Source: Chromera velia
Taxonomy: Eukaryota; Sar; Chromeraceae
Assembly: GCA_018398765.1 (NCBI GenBank)
Contig: JAHBMJ010005910.1
Location: 25,001-61,614 of the forward strand
Direction: 5' to 3'
DNA: 36,614 nt
A program made the position numbers and the translations under genes. Of the stretch, positions 23,571 through 33,069 are shown in pieces. The stretch's first letter is position 1. Every line of letters starts with the position of its first letter. The notes below the pieces were generated by a model, which saw only the letters and a list, made by a program, of their open reading frames with translations, had not been told where the DNA came from and did no database searches.

Positions 23571-24331
23571 AGAGTGCGATCCAAGTTCCCGAAACCCCTC
23601 GGGACCTGCGTGTATGGACCCCTCCCGCCTCCCTGCTGCGTGACCCTGCATTCCTTGAGAGAGTCAAAGTGCTCCAGGAGGAGAAGGCAGATTGGCCCGG
23701 AGGGAAGCAGGAGGAGGAGGAGTGGGCAGAATGGGCAGATGGAGAGGAGACTGGGGGGGAATGGGACGCGGACGCAAGCGAGGCGGGTGCCGCTGCGTGG
23801 GATGAGGACGCAGGAGAAACTGACGGAGCCGAGTGGGCGGATTTGGAAGGCGATTTGGGAGATGAAAGCGATGAGGGGGGTGCTGTAGGTGGGTGGGTGT
23901 GGCAGAGCACTGGTGAGGATGGAGAGGAGGGTGAAGGACAGTGGGTGTGGCAAGGAGAGGAAGCTGGAGAGGGGGAATCTGGGGAATGGGAGTCGGGGGT
24001 TGATGGAGAAGAAATGGGGGGGGAGTGGGAAGGATGGGAGGCAGAAGGAGACGAGGAGACTGCGGAAGAGTGGGAAAGTGATTTGGGAGATGAAGATGGG
24101 GAAGAGGGCAGTGCAGGTGGGTGGGTGTGGCAGAGCAGTGGGGAGGATGGGAAGGAAGGTGAAGGACAGTGGGTGTGGCAAGAAGAGGAGGTTAGGGAGG
24201 GAAATGCCGACGAAGAATGGGAAGGGGACGAGTGGGATTTTGGGGAAGATGATGGAGATGGAGGAGAGGGGGGTGAGGAGGGAGACTGGAACAGTTGGGA
24301 TGAAGAGGCGGGTCCAGGGGGTGGAACTTGA
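14452..24331 (+). CDS. Gene 3: predicted plastid-targeted TPR/PDZ protein with acidic Trp-rich tail
   Basis: Sixteen exons: 14452-14872, 15231-15337, 15848-15936, 16387-16433, 16728-16846, 17466-17705, 18102-18331, 18743-18791, 19572-19651, 19752-19815, 20296-20383, 20712-20774, 21228-21304, 21898-22000, 22406-22995, 23573-24331 (TGA). All fifteen junction phases agree and the total is 3126 bases, 1041 residues. Residues 1-32 form a signal peptide (MVFAPFLLVCVYVCGL core; Met at 14482 is an alternative start). Basic, acid-poor sequence follows, as in bipartite plastid leaders. Amphipathic TPR-like helices lie near 206-261 and 391-482. A PDZ domain (about 483-590) shows TINRPTGLAL, VRVAYVARDSSASKSGI and GDHIAGIN. 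An acidic, KKKKK-containing linker precedes a Trp/Glu tail (about 830-1041). PDZ plus TPR resembles thylakoid photosystem II assembly factors of the ZKT/MET1 type, but the domain order differs and the link is inference. Confidence 0.8.
15761..15841 (+). repeat. (GT)n-(CTGT)n-(GT)n next to a splice acceptor
   Basis: A compound microsatellite runs to within six bases of the acceptor cttacag of exon 3 of gene 3 (exon starts at 15848). It occupies the place of the polypyrimidine tract, so its length may influence splicing. Confidence 0.8.
18651..18742 (+). repeat. (AC)n palindrome and (GATC)n before exon 8 acceptor
   Basis: A long (AC)n run ends in cacacacacatgtgtgtgtg, a perfect 20-base palindrome. 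It is followed by a short GATC array (tgatcgatcgatcgaattgcag) that leads straight into the acceptor of the 49-base exon 8 of gene 3. Unlike most repeats in this gene, the AC strand is the sense strand. Confidence 0.7.
20605..20725 (+). repeat. Duplicated splice acceptor flanking a hairpin
   Basis: Copy 1 (20605-20649) and copy 2 (20691-20725) share gagttgaa...cggtcgcat...gcaggaggggtgagagtg, differing by two 5-base insertions in copy 1. Copy 2 supplies the true start of exon 12 of gene 3. Between them, 20650-20688 is an inverted repeat (ccaagaatgtatt / aatatattcttgg) with a short loop. Using the copy 1 acceptor would bring in a stop (gtgagttga), so it looks like a decoy. Confidence 0.75.
20775..20995 (+). 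repeat. Intronic minisatellite built from splice-donor-like units
   Basis: The repeat begins exactly at the 5' splice site of intron 12 of gene 3. Units of 26-29 bases alternate between two types, gtgagtgccttgatcagtgg... and gtgagtgccttcatgagggg..., for about eight units. Most begin with the donor consensus gtgagt or the near variants gtgatt and gtaagt. A few are shortened or mutated near the end. Confidence 0.85.
21305..21660 (+). repeat. CT/GT microsatellite cluster in intron 13
   Basis: A (CTGT)n block, long (CT)n tracts, a C-rich stretch and (GT)n follow the exon 13 donor of gene 3. On the sense strand the cluster is almost pure pyrimidine plus GT. Long frames on the opposite strand here (Arg/Glu repeats) are translation artefacts of the repeat. 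Confidence 0.85.
23852..24190 (+). repeat. In-frame 76-codon duplication in the tail of gene 3
   Basis: The segment from gatttgggagatgaa at 23852 recurs at 24080, an offset of 228 bases or exactly 76 codons. Both copies encode DLGDE..., then GGWVWQS and GEGQWVWQ around a GED(G)xEG core (GG at residues 895 and 971). Spacer sequences between the copies have diverged. Confidence 0.85.
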
Positions 24332-26123
24332 AATCAATCTGTATGGTGGCAGCCTTGCCGAACAGCCGGGGCAGTAGCTAGAGAAGGAGACATAACGAGC
24401 TCAAAAATGCCACCGCGTTGTACAAAGTCAAACGAGAAACAGAATGCATATACTCAAGCTGTAAAACAGTGGCAAAAGTAGCAGCAAATGTGAACGTTTT
24501 GTGCAATATGAAGCGCTTATGCTCTTACTACCATTATGACACTGCCTCAATTCATTCATTCATGACAGGTCAGACAGGAATCAGAAACAAACTATTTGCT
24601 TCTAATTAATTCAGTGCGTACTGCGTGCACTAGGTGCGTGCGTCATAGCTGGGATAGTACTACTGGTACTATGATGATATATGCAGTGATATATCAATGA
24701 TTCAATGTGAATGACATGTGATGTAGTTATGCATTTATATATGTGTGACGCATTGTATGTATCTTGGTGTTACAAAAGATGTCTGTACTAGTGTATCTAG
24801 AATTATATATACACAGAACTGCATGAAAAAAGTGTATTGCTACTATATCAATTTTAATCAGTCCGGATTTTCATTTCTTTTAGCCGACTAAGTTAAGTCT
24901 AGCCTGATTTAAGCCGATACTAGTGACCAAGTTTGATTTGATTTGATGTTAGTCTTAACTTCAAATCAAATCTGCAGGTCTGATGGGGCTTGCTCTGACA
25001 CTCCTATCAAATCCACCTCAAATCTAACTTTCAACCTCAAATCTGTGCGCTAGGGGGCTTCGCCCTGGCTCCATCCCCCAGACCCCCCGTTTTAGTTATT
25101 ATACAAAGGCCACTTTAAGTCTAGCTTTAAGTTAACAAATAAAAAAATACCTAGCTAAACAAAATAAAGTATTCCACCATTTAATTTTTTTTTTAATGCT
25201 TCAAAGTTGTTTCAAATCGAATCATTTTTTCAAAAACAGTTAAAAACTAGGTCAAAAACCTAAAATTATGAGTTGTTATTAGTAAAAACTACGAGAGCTC
25301 GCATGTTAAGAACCTATGAAGTTTAACGTCAAATTCAACCTTAAATTTGCCTAGATTTACAAATTTAGAGCCTTAACTTCAAATCAAATCAAATCAAATC
25401 AAATTCAAATTAATTCACATCTATCAAATCAAACCTGATTACTAGCCGATACAGTTTTAAAGTATGATTATTATCGTTTTTGAAGCTCAAAACCTTTTTT
25501 TGTTTTGTGCTAACCCTAGCTGAGGCTACATATTGACACGTTCTGAGGTTTGCGTCGCACGGCAGTTAAGATTTTGAACCTTACTGTGAAAAATTATTTT
25601 AAAAATTAATGTCTAAAGAAAACATCTCAAATTTTTTTGGCCACTTTAAAGTACAGGATAGTTTCTTTTTTTCTTTTAGAAAACTTTTTTTTTAAAAGCA
25701 AATTTTATGTTGGGTTTATTCATGCATGAAGTCTCAATTCCTAGCTAGTGTGTCACTGTACATTGCATATGTTTGCTCGGGCATATGGCATCAACCCATG
25801 CTATATATACTCTTGCAGGCTTACTTCCGCGCGCAAGGCGTGCGAACTGACTTGTTTTTGGAAGAAGAAAAAAAATTTTGGCCGTGCATGCATCATTGAG
25901 ACTCCTTAATTACATGTAGAGAGCTCTTAACTGATAAAATGAAAGGGCTATACATAGAGAAAGCATCTCAGTAAGCCAGTCCGTTAACTCAGAATCTTTC
26001 CTGATTCCAGTGCTTCCACCAGTACTTCGATCATCTCTGCTGTTCTGCTCATTCACTAGCTCTGCAGGCTCCTTCAGTTAATTGTTGCAGCTTCTACAAT
26101 GAACCAAAACCAAACCTATCCCA
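24332..26123. other. Long AT-rich spacer
   Basis: No gene is supported. The region holds arrays of aaatc/tcaaat (for example 24934-24975 and about 25378-25430), several A and T runs, and one isolated GC island at 25045-25092 containing agggggcttcgccctgg followed by tcccccagaccccccg, which can fold on itself. The 3' end of gene 3 must lie near its left edge. Confidence 0.5.
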
Positions 26124-26675
26124 AACGGTCTCCAACATTAAAACGGTCTCCAAGTTTACAAAAAAAATAAAGTTTTTTACAATGTTTTAAGATTATTCCC
26201 ATAATTTTAAGAAGCTTTCTGCTTGTTTAACATCTTGTTTCTAAAATTAAAAAGTGTTTTAAAATGTTAGTGTTTGATATACTCTTAAAAAAAAAGAACC
26301 CATACAGTTTACTAGGCAGTTTATCTCTTTAACATGTTGGACTTGGCGGATTTAAGCATGTTTTTTAAAAAAGATTGTAATACAGTTGATTTATGTATTT
26401 ATCAACTCTCTAAGAATCTTTAAAAACTAAAATAAAAGCCCCGTTTTGGAAAATATTTTTTGGGAGGGGCGCGCGTGGATGCGACCACGTGGTCACACGC
26501 CGCTCAGGCGCAATACATTTTTTTCTAGCACTCGCTAACTATGATTCATAAACATAAAAATGCACTCGTAGAATGCTTAAAACTCTTTGTTTTTCTTTTT
26601 TAACAACTGTTTACTGCCCCAAAATGCTTGTGGGATAGGGTTGTTTTGGAGACCGTTTTGGTGTTGGAGACCTTT
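26124..26675. mobile_element. MITE-like element with 30-bp inverted ends
   Basis: The left end (26124-26153) is built from two cggtctccaa units. The right end (26646-26675) is its inverted complement with 27 of 30 positions identical by eye. The 490-base interior is AT-rich with no coding frame. It holds a GC-rich palindrome centred on gaccacgtggtc (26483-26494) within a larger gcgtg...cacgc arm pair. A cctatccc motif lies outside the left end and inside the right end, so the exact boundaries are unclear. No target duplication was identified. Confidence 0.5.
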
Positions 26676-26881
26676 TTGAAAAATTTTTCCTTACCACCCC
26701 TCAATCCAGAGCCTTTTGAGGTGCGAGGAGCTACACCCCAAGGAGGGGATAAACAAGTCTGTCTACTCTGAAGGATCTCTCTGATGGCATCTGCAGAGGG
26801 TAAATATTGCCATACGGAATAGCCTTACTCTTCATTTGCACTCAAAATGTCGATCTCGAGTTGAGCGGATTAGCCAAAAGC

Positions 26882-27690
26882 ATGCTATGCATGAGCCTTC
26901 ACTGCCTGGACAATCTTACAGACATAAAGAGGGCATTACGTGAGCAGATTGAGTCTCTTGGGGGGAGAGTCCCTTCTAAAATTCAGTGTTGGTCCCTCCC
27001 GTCATCAGTAATTTAAAAAAACGAAGTAGCACGCCTCATCTATTATCTGGTCTCAACCTCCAAGGTCATTCGGCGTGATGGAAGCGTTAACAATCCAGCA
27101 GTCCATTATTTTGATAGTCTGGAACATAACAAGCTATTTCAAAAAAGATACAGGGAGGCTGTGAAATCTGGATCGTTGATTTGCCATCCAGTCCCTCGAA
27201 ACTCTCTACTCCCCTCTCCGATTCCGGGACAACCCCTTCAAAGGTCCCTCTCCTCCTCTACGCTCTTTGAGAGTCCATCGCCATCAGACTGGGACGAGCG
27301 GTCGGATGTGGGGGGAGAGTTTGAAGAAGAAGAGCAAGCAAATGATGTTCAAGTGTGTACCCGCGGCCTCTCTGACTGTCCGCCATCGCTTTCTATCTCC
27401 TGGTCCACCTTCCAGTCCGTCCATCGATCTGCTTGTATGTCTTTATTCCTCTCTACATACCTCTCTGCCTCTTCTGACTGCCTCATTGACTCGATCTCTT
27501 TCTATCTTGTTGGTTGTCTATTTGTTGCTTTATGTATTTGATAGTGCATATACTTACTTGTGCGCAGAGAGAGGATGTATATTTCTCCTCTGCCTGGCTG
27601 TGTGCATACATAAATTTACATTCGCATATAAATGCCTTGTCAATCCTTGTCACACTTGTTTTATCACATGCAAATTGGCTGACTGCTCTG

Positions 27691-27757
<67 letters not shown>

Positions 27758-27803
27758 ATGTATATATATGTGTGTGTGTGTGTGTATGTGTGTGTATGTA
27801 TGA

Positions 27804-27839
<36 letters not shown>

Positions 27840-28429
27840 AACTTTTTCTTCTTCCCCCTACGTTCGGCTAACGGTTCAGTATCTTTCATGATTCCACACG
27901 TGTTTGATTGTCCAGACATGGCTTAACAGTGCCCATCTCCCTACATTGCTTTTCATACCACTGTTGTAGTTCTTTTTTGACATGTTGCTGGAAATGTTTC
28001 CGTCTTTTCTGGCATTGTAGCTCAGCTGTCCACTCATTACGAATGCATCCATCATTCCGTTCTGCCCCTTTCAAAATGTAGGTGCAACGCGGAAACAGAC
28101 ACTGTTTCTCGCATCATGGAAGCAATGCAGACAGCAAGCTTGCTAGAGAAGGGGAACGTCGTTTGGATCCCTCTGTCACGATTAATGAATCAAACTCCAG
28201 GGGAGGGAAGTTTGAGGAAGAAGCGAGAGACTAGGCAGAGGCGGGGGAAAATCTGTTCACAGCCCTTAAGGAGTTTCGCTGCAGCAGAAGATGGGCTGAC
28301 ATCATGGAAGAGGAAGAACCTGATCTGTTTCCCCACAAGCGTCGAGAGATGGTGTGTATGTATGTGTATGTGTGTGTGTGTGTGTATATGTGTATGTATG
28401 TATATGTGTGTGTGTGTATGTGTGTGTGT

Positions 28430-28484
<55 letters not shown>

Positions 28485-29922
28485 CGTGCGTGCATTGTTA
28501 CGTTTCTGCATCCCCCTTTCGTGCTCCAAAAAACGCTAAGAACATATTGATACTTCTATTTACTTTATGCCATTTGTTTTTGTTTTTGTTGCTTTTTGGA
28601 TCTTCCATCTTGCCAACGTATATTCTTGCATATCTGTCTGTGCAGGCATCTCTAAATGAAAGCAGCAATTGCAATGAGGGAAAAAAATAACAGGTGCCGC
28701 TAGAGCAGAACACCTTCCAAGAGCTCGAAAGGGATATTCACAGGACAGTGATGTAAATGCAGCACCAGCAGGAGCAGCCGAGGAGCGATGCAGAGAGCGA
28801 GCTTCCCAGAGAGATGGAACGCCGTTTGAACTTCATCCGACTCACAGTATCCATTCGTTCTCTTTCTTTCCACCCACAGCCTGAGACATAGTTGCCAAAA
28901 TATACTGTACTACAGTAGAATTCCACTGTATTCGAATCCATATCATTAACTCCAATAGTACAATGTACTATCCTATCAGTAATATAAAAAAAAAATTAAT
29001 TTATTAGGCTTTCTAGGCATTCTTAGGAGTTTTCTACTAAGTTTAACACTATCTAGACCTAATTTAACATTATTAGAAACCTCTGTGATGTGTTTGAATC
29101 AGTTAATAAAGGAAATAAAAACGCGCTCAAATATTAAAAATGCGTGCTTCTTGATTTTTGCAGACCGGGCTAATCTTAGTCTGGAACGCCATAAAATTCG
29201 TTACTTAGCAGGTCTCCAGGAAGATCTTTCTACAGGGTGAAACAATAGATGATCACATTCACGAGATTGCACGCGCCCTTCTTTTTGGGGCTCAACCTGC
29301 CCCGACATGTTTTGCGTTAGCTAATCTTTTTAGGTCTCCCCCCTCGTCTCATCCCCCCAGAGGTAGGCCTCTAGTTGGGCATCATATTCTGTTCTCTCCC
29401 CCCATTCTGTCGGTGGTCGGGCCGGAATGGTGGGTATACGACCACAAAGGAGGCAACAAGGCTATGCAGGCCTTCGTAAGCAGCAGCAGCGAGCGGTGGA
29501 TCCGGACGTCCGATGACGGATGGATGGAGAAGGACTAGTATGAGCTGCTGGGTGATCTGGGTATCGTCGCCAACAGGAATTTGTGGCGTGCCCCTAACAC
29601 TGGAAAGTGCTGGTTTGTGTTTCTGCAGTCCCTCTAGGCACATGCACAGGAAGGTTTCTTGTCGGGGACCTTTTTGAAGAATATGAAGCAGAGCTTCGAC
29701 GGTCCCTCCAACCCCCTCCTCATCCACGTGAGGGATGGTCCATACCTTCTTGTGGGTCAAGCGGGCAAGATGTACACATACTGTGGCGACGTGTCGGCCT
29801 CGATGATGCGGTGTGCTGGGTACAATTACACCCGTTACTGTTCGAGGAGGTGCCAGAAGAAAGACTGGTCCCGCTTCTATCGTGCGGTGTGCCCTGTCCT
29901 CCAGAGGACATTGGCTGACTGA
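26882..29922 (+). CDS. Gene 4: protein ending in a degenerate MYND-type zinc finger
   Basis: The coding signal is good but its limits are ambiguous. One continuous phase-0 model uses exons 26721-27352, 28082-28351, 28646-28846 and 29164-29922 (TGA), but contains in-frame TAA at 26750, 26801, 27014, 28688 and 28754 and TAG at 28232, 29206, 29536 and 29635. A standard-code model starts at ATG 26882 and places most of these in introns by using acceptors at 27064, 28234, 28762, 29208 and 29637 and a donor at 29476. The C-terminus (29758-29922) reads YCGD...MRC...YCSRRCQKKDW...C, a MYND-like pattern. Only about five of eight metal ligands are present: the first CxxC has lost one Cys, the second pair one Cys, and the final His is replaced. 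MYND fingers mediate protein binding. Upstream helical segments (ALREQIESLGG, LERDIHRTVM) are not recognised. Confidence 0.4.
27690..27837 (+). repeat. (CT)n and (GT)n microsatellites in intron of gene 4
   Basis: A long (CT)n block (27691-27757) is followed by tatatatgtgtg and (GT)n interrupted by tatgtatgaa. It lies wholly within the predicted intron 27353-28081. Confidence 0.8.
28352..28486 (+). repeat. (GT)n/(GTAT)n starting at a splice donor
   Basis: The repeat begins at the predicted donor after the codon ATG at 28349-28351 (gagatg, then gtgtgtatg) and continues for about 135 bases. Many equivalent GT dinucleotides therefore compete for the 5' splice site. Confidence 0.75.
28953..28976 (+). 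repeat. 24-bp direct repeat, left copy
   Basis: The 24 bases starting caatagtacaatgtactatc are repeated exactly at 30186-30209. The core tagtac-aat-gtacta is an inverted repeat. The two copies bracket the MYND-encoding last exon of gene 4. Confidence 0.85.
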
Positions 29923-30185
29923 CTGACTGACTGACTGAATGACTGACTGACTAACTTAATCGATTGATTGATTGATTAACCGCTCTATACATTCACAAAG
30001 CTTTATGATTAATGCTTCATAATTATGCTGCTTAACTATGTTAAATTACTGTATAGATTTTCTAAAAGTTAGATCAGAACTGTATAGATTTTTCTAGGAA
30101 AGTTCTAGGGCCAACTATGAAATCAAGTTAGGAATCAACTTAGGATCGACCTATAGTACTTCTTGTACTATTCTATTATAGCATG
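29923..30185. other. AT-rich spacer after gene 4
   Basis: It begins with a (GACT)n array that contains the stop codon of gene 4, then (GATT)n, then AT-rich DNA without coding character. Confidence 0.5.
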
Positions 30186-30209
30186 CAATAGTACAATGTA
30201 CTATCCTAT
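30186..30209 (+). repeat. 24-bp direct repeat, right copy
   Basis: An exact copy of 28953-28976, about 1.2 kb downstream in the same orientation, followed here by ggtaactatgg. Confidence 0.85.
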
Positions 30210-30529
30210 GGTAACTATGGCCTGAGAAAAACAAGGAATAGATAGAGTTCATTGAAGCTGAGGAGATTCGATTGCAGGTTGGTTGCGTACACAATGAACG
30301 TCGACCGGGAGTGCCAAAAATTGATTGATCCGCGTGCATGTTGTTCGAGTATTTTTTCGCAGTCCTATCATGCTGTTTCTGTCTTTTGACTATTAGTGTT
30401 TTCTCTTTCCAGTTTTGTTCTCTTCTTTTCGGTAGAGTCTGGTTCTTTGATTTGCTTAGTGTGAAGTGTCTGATATCATAGATACTTATGCAGGTCACTT
30501 CATCAACAACATAAACAACCTCTGTGCAG

Positions 30530-31162
30530 GTTTCTTCTTACAGTGACGGCATGCTGGCTCTTCCTGGAAGCAGGGAGAGTCACGCACAAGACGCGCACTC
30601 TCTTTCACAGTTAAGAAAAGACAGTCATCAATTGGTGGCAAAAACCGATCAACAGGAGTCGATTCAAGTCGCAGATACTCTCGTAGAAAGAAATGTACAA
30701 CCATTTGAAGGTTCATTCTACGGAGAAAAGTTAGCAGTACGTTCCTCCTTATGTCATACCACTGAAGAGGCGGGCAGCTAAAAAGGTGTGCAAGAGCATC
30801 TAACAATACTTCCTGTCCAGATTTTAAGGTTCCTTTGAGTCTGCACCGTCGTCGAGGATCCTGCATGGAACGTGTGGAGAGAATAGACCCTCGAACGCCT
30901 CTGCGTTTTGTGTATCAAGGCCATGCAGTATGTCTTTTTAGCCTCTGTCCCTAGTCTGTGCTTTCTAGATCTTTGTCTGCTCATGGTATCCATGCATGTA
31001 TCCGTTTTCATTGTGCTCCTCCTCTTAGAGCCATTTCCTGAAAGAGAAAAAGATACTCCGGTTGCCGTCAGACAGGACTCCCCGAATGACGAGGAGGAAG
31101 CAAAAAAATCATTATGGGCACAGCTCCTCAAATTTGAGAAGACCCGTTGCCAGATTGGTTGA
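30530..31162 (+). CDS. Gene 5: partial multi-exon gene, product unknown
   Basis: Three phase-0 exons fit the standard code: 30530-30736 (acceptor tgtgcag, donor gtacgt), 30829-30927 (acceptor ttttaag, donor gtatgt) and 31031-31162 (stop TGA). Using the first AG instead, 31029-31271, would give a different C-terminus with a hydrophobic end. The product is hydrophilic, with segments such as SQLRKDSHQLVAKTDQQES and DEEEAKKSLWAQLLKFEK that suggest helices. The first exon is unknown; an ATG at 30294 (MNVDRECQKLIDPR) is one candidate. The complementary strand is also open from about 30911 to 30495 and reads plausibly, so the strand call is not secure. No family is recognised. Confidence 0.35.
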
Positions 31163-31495
31163 CAATGTGTACACAATCAAGCAAGAAACGTTGATTATTT
31201 TTCTAACAATTCTTGGATTAGCGATGGAAGGAAACCTTTTCTCAATTATTTATTTATTTATTTCTGTATGATGCGTTGTTTCCGGTCCTTCGGTTTCTTT
31301 TAGTCGGTAAACTCATCTTGGAAAACACTGACAAACTTCGCTGAAAATCTGGATCACAGGCTGATTTTCTTAGAGTGAAAATACTCTTTTTTGATGCATA
31401 AAATTCCACTCAACCACATTTTTGTTTCACTTTCCTCTCATTGTAGCTGTAGTCGTAAGTGACCATTTCCATGTGCCTTCTCTGGATCGATGTAG

Positions 31496-32589
31496 GCTGA
31501 CGACTTCTGCAGAGGCCACTGGCACTTCTCAGACAACGAGCAGAACAGGAAGAAGGCCCTTCCGGGTATTCCGGGGATAAAGCATGCCTTTCTTCAGATA
31601 ATGGCAATACACTCAAGTACTTCAACAGGAGACTTCTAAGAATCTTCTTCAACTTATATTTTGGGCCTTTCTCGCACCTGTTTGGAGATCTTTCGTGGCC
31701 TTTTTTCTCAACAGAAGGTTGGTGAATCGCTGCTTGACTGGACCATCTGTTCTTTCTCCCTTTCGGCAAGAGCTTACTGCATGTCTTTTCTAGTTCTGTT
31801 CGCCATTTACGTCTACCTGCTTCCCCCTCCTCCCGTGCCTTTTCTGTTCTTACTACTATGGAAAGTGATAGTATCGCTCAGATGCTTGTGGGAGAATGTA
31901 TCTATGTCTTTTGAAATCTTGTTGGATGAGTCTTCAGCAGCTGTGTTTGCATACCCTTTTCTCTTGCACATTGTAAGACGGCCACTCACATTTATTCATC
32001 TTGTTAATTGTTATGAATTTTTCGGGAGTATCGATTTCTCATCGATGGCTTTTCTCTCGCATGATCTTCTTGAGTACAGACCGATGAGTGCCCAAGCCAC
32101 TTCTTAAGGGAGACATCAAACACTGAAGAGAACTCTTCGGAAGACCCGGACAGGAGACAGACGCCTGGGATCCTCATAACATAACCTTCTGCCCCTCTCA
32201 GAGGCTTCCAGGCGGGATTTGCAGCTCACATTTCAGCCCTTTCTTGCGCTGCGTTGGAGATCTCTCTTAACAAAGGGTTGGTCATTTGTTTTTTCTTGCT
32301 TTCCTCATACAGTTGCTCCGGTGTTTATGTACGGTTTGACTCATCCCGCCTTCCGATCAAGTTCGGTTTCTTCTTCTTCCCTGCCCTGTGTGTTCTCCTA
32401 CTCTTAGCCCGTGTGCTGTATATCTTGTTGCTCGACTCTTCACATATTCGTCCATTCTCACATTCTGTACGTTGTCTTGCTCAACGCAGGCAAAGAGCAA
32501 AGACAAAAACTCTCCTAACTCCCAAGAACGATCCAATCAGCCAACGGGAACGCGAACCAGGTGCCCGTCTCCCTCACAGACGAGTCTGA
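31496..32589 (+). CDS. Gene 6: short multi-exon coding segment, product unknown
   Basis: Exons 31496-31717, 32212-32276 and 32490-32589 join in consistent phase (0, then 2) and end at TGA 32587-32589. The first exon contains one in-frame TAA at 31637-31639 (after STSTGDF, before ESSSTYILGL). Segments read as DDFCRGHWHFSDNEQNRKK, HISALSCAALEISLNK and a basic C-terminus. I do not recognise the product. If the TAA is a true stop this is a decayed gene or two unrelated pieces. Confidence 0.25.
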
Positions 32590-33069
32590 GACGATAAAGA
32601 CACATCCTTCTCGTCTCTTCAACAGAAGAGACAGAGGACTCCTGCAGATTCCTGCACAAAGAGAAGGTCTGCTGAGCTACAAGTGCAGCATCTTTTCACA
32701 AGCCCTTTATGATATGTTAAGCAAAAGTTGGAGCTAAGACACCTGTTATAGGGTGTTCTTCTATAATCATTTTCTTTTGTCATCTCTGCAATTCCAGTGT
32801 GACACTCAGTCTGACAGTGTCAGTAGCGATTTCGTGTCCTGCACTCATGAGCTCCCGGCAGAAAAAACCATCTTCTTCGTTCTTTGCCCTTTTTTGCTGG
32901 AGGTCTTCTTTCAGAATTAAAAAGAGCTGAGGCTTTCTCGAAGCGTCTTTGCCTTTATCGTCTACCTACACGCACAGATGACCAGTCTTTTCCAATGCCA
33001 ACCTATGATTGCATACTCACCGTCATGCTTGTGCTATTTGTATCCTCCACGATGAACTCTCTTTTTCAG

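Noticed and set aside
23501-24337. 278-codon minus-strand frame
   Set aside because: It is the shadow of the acidic last exon of gene 3; Leu/Pro/Ser text results from reverse-complementing Glu/Gly codons.
28302-28529. Open frames of repeated Thr-His or Val-Cys residues
   Set aside because: These are translations of the (GT)n microsatellite in an intron.
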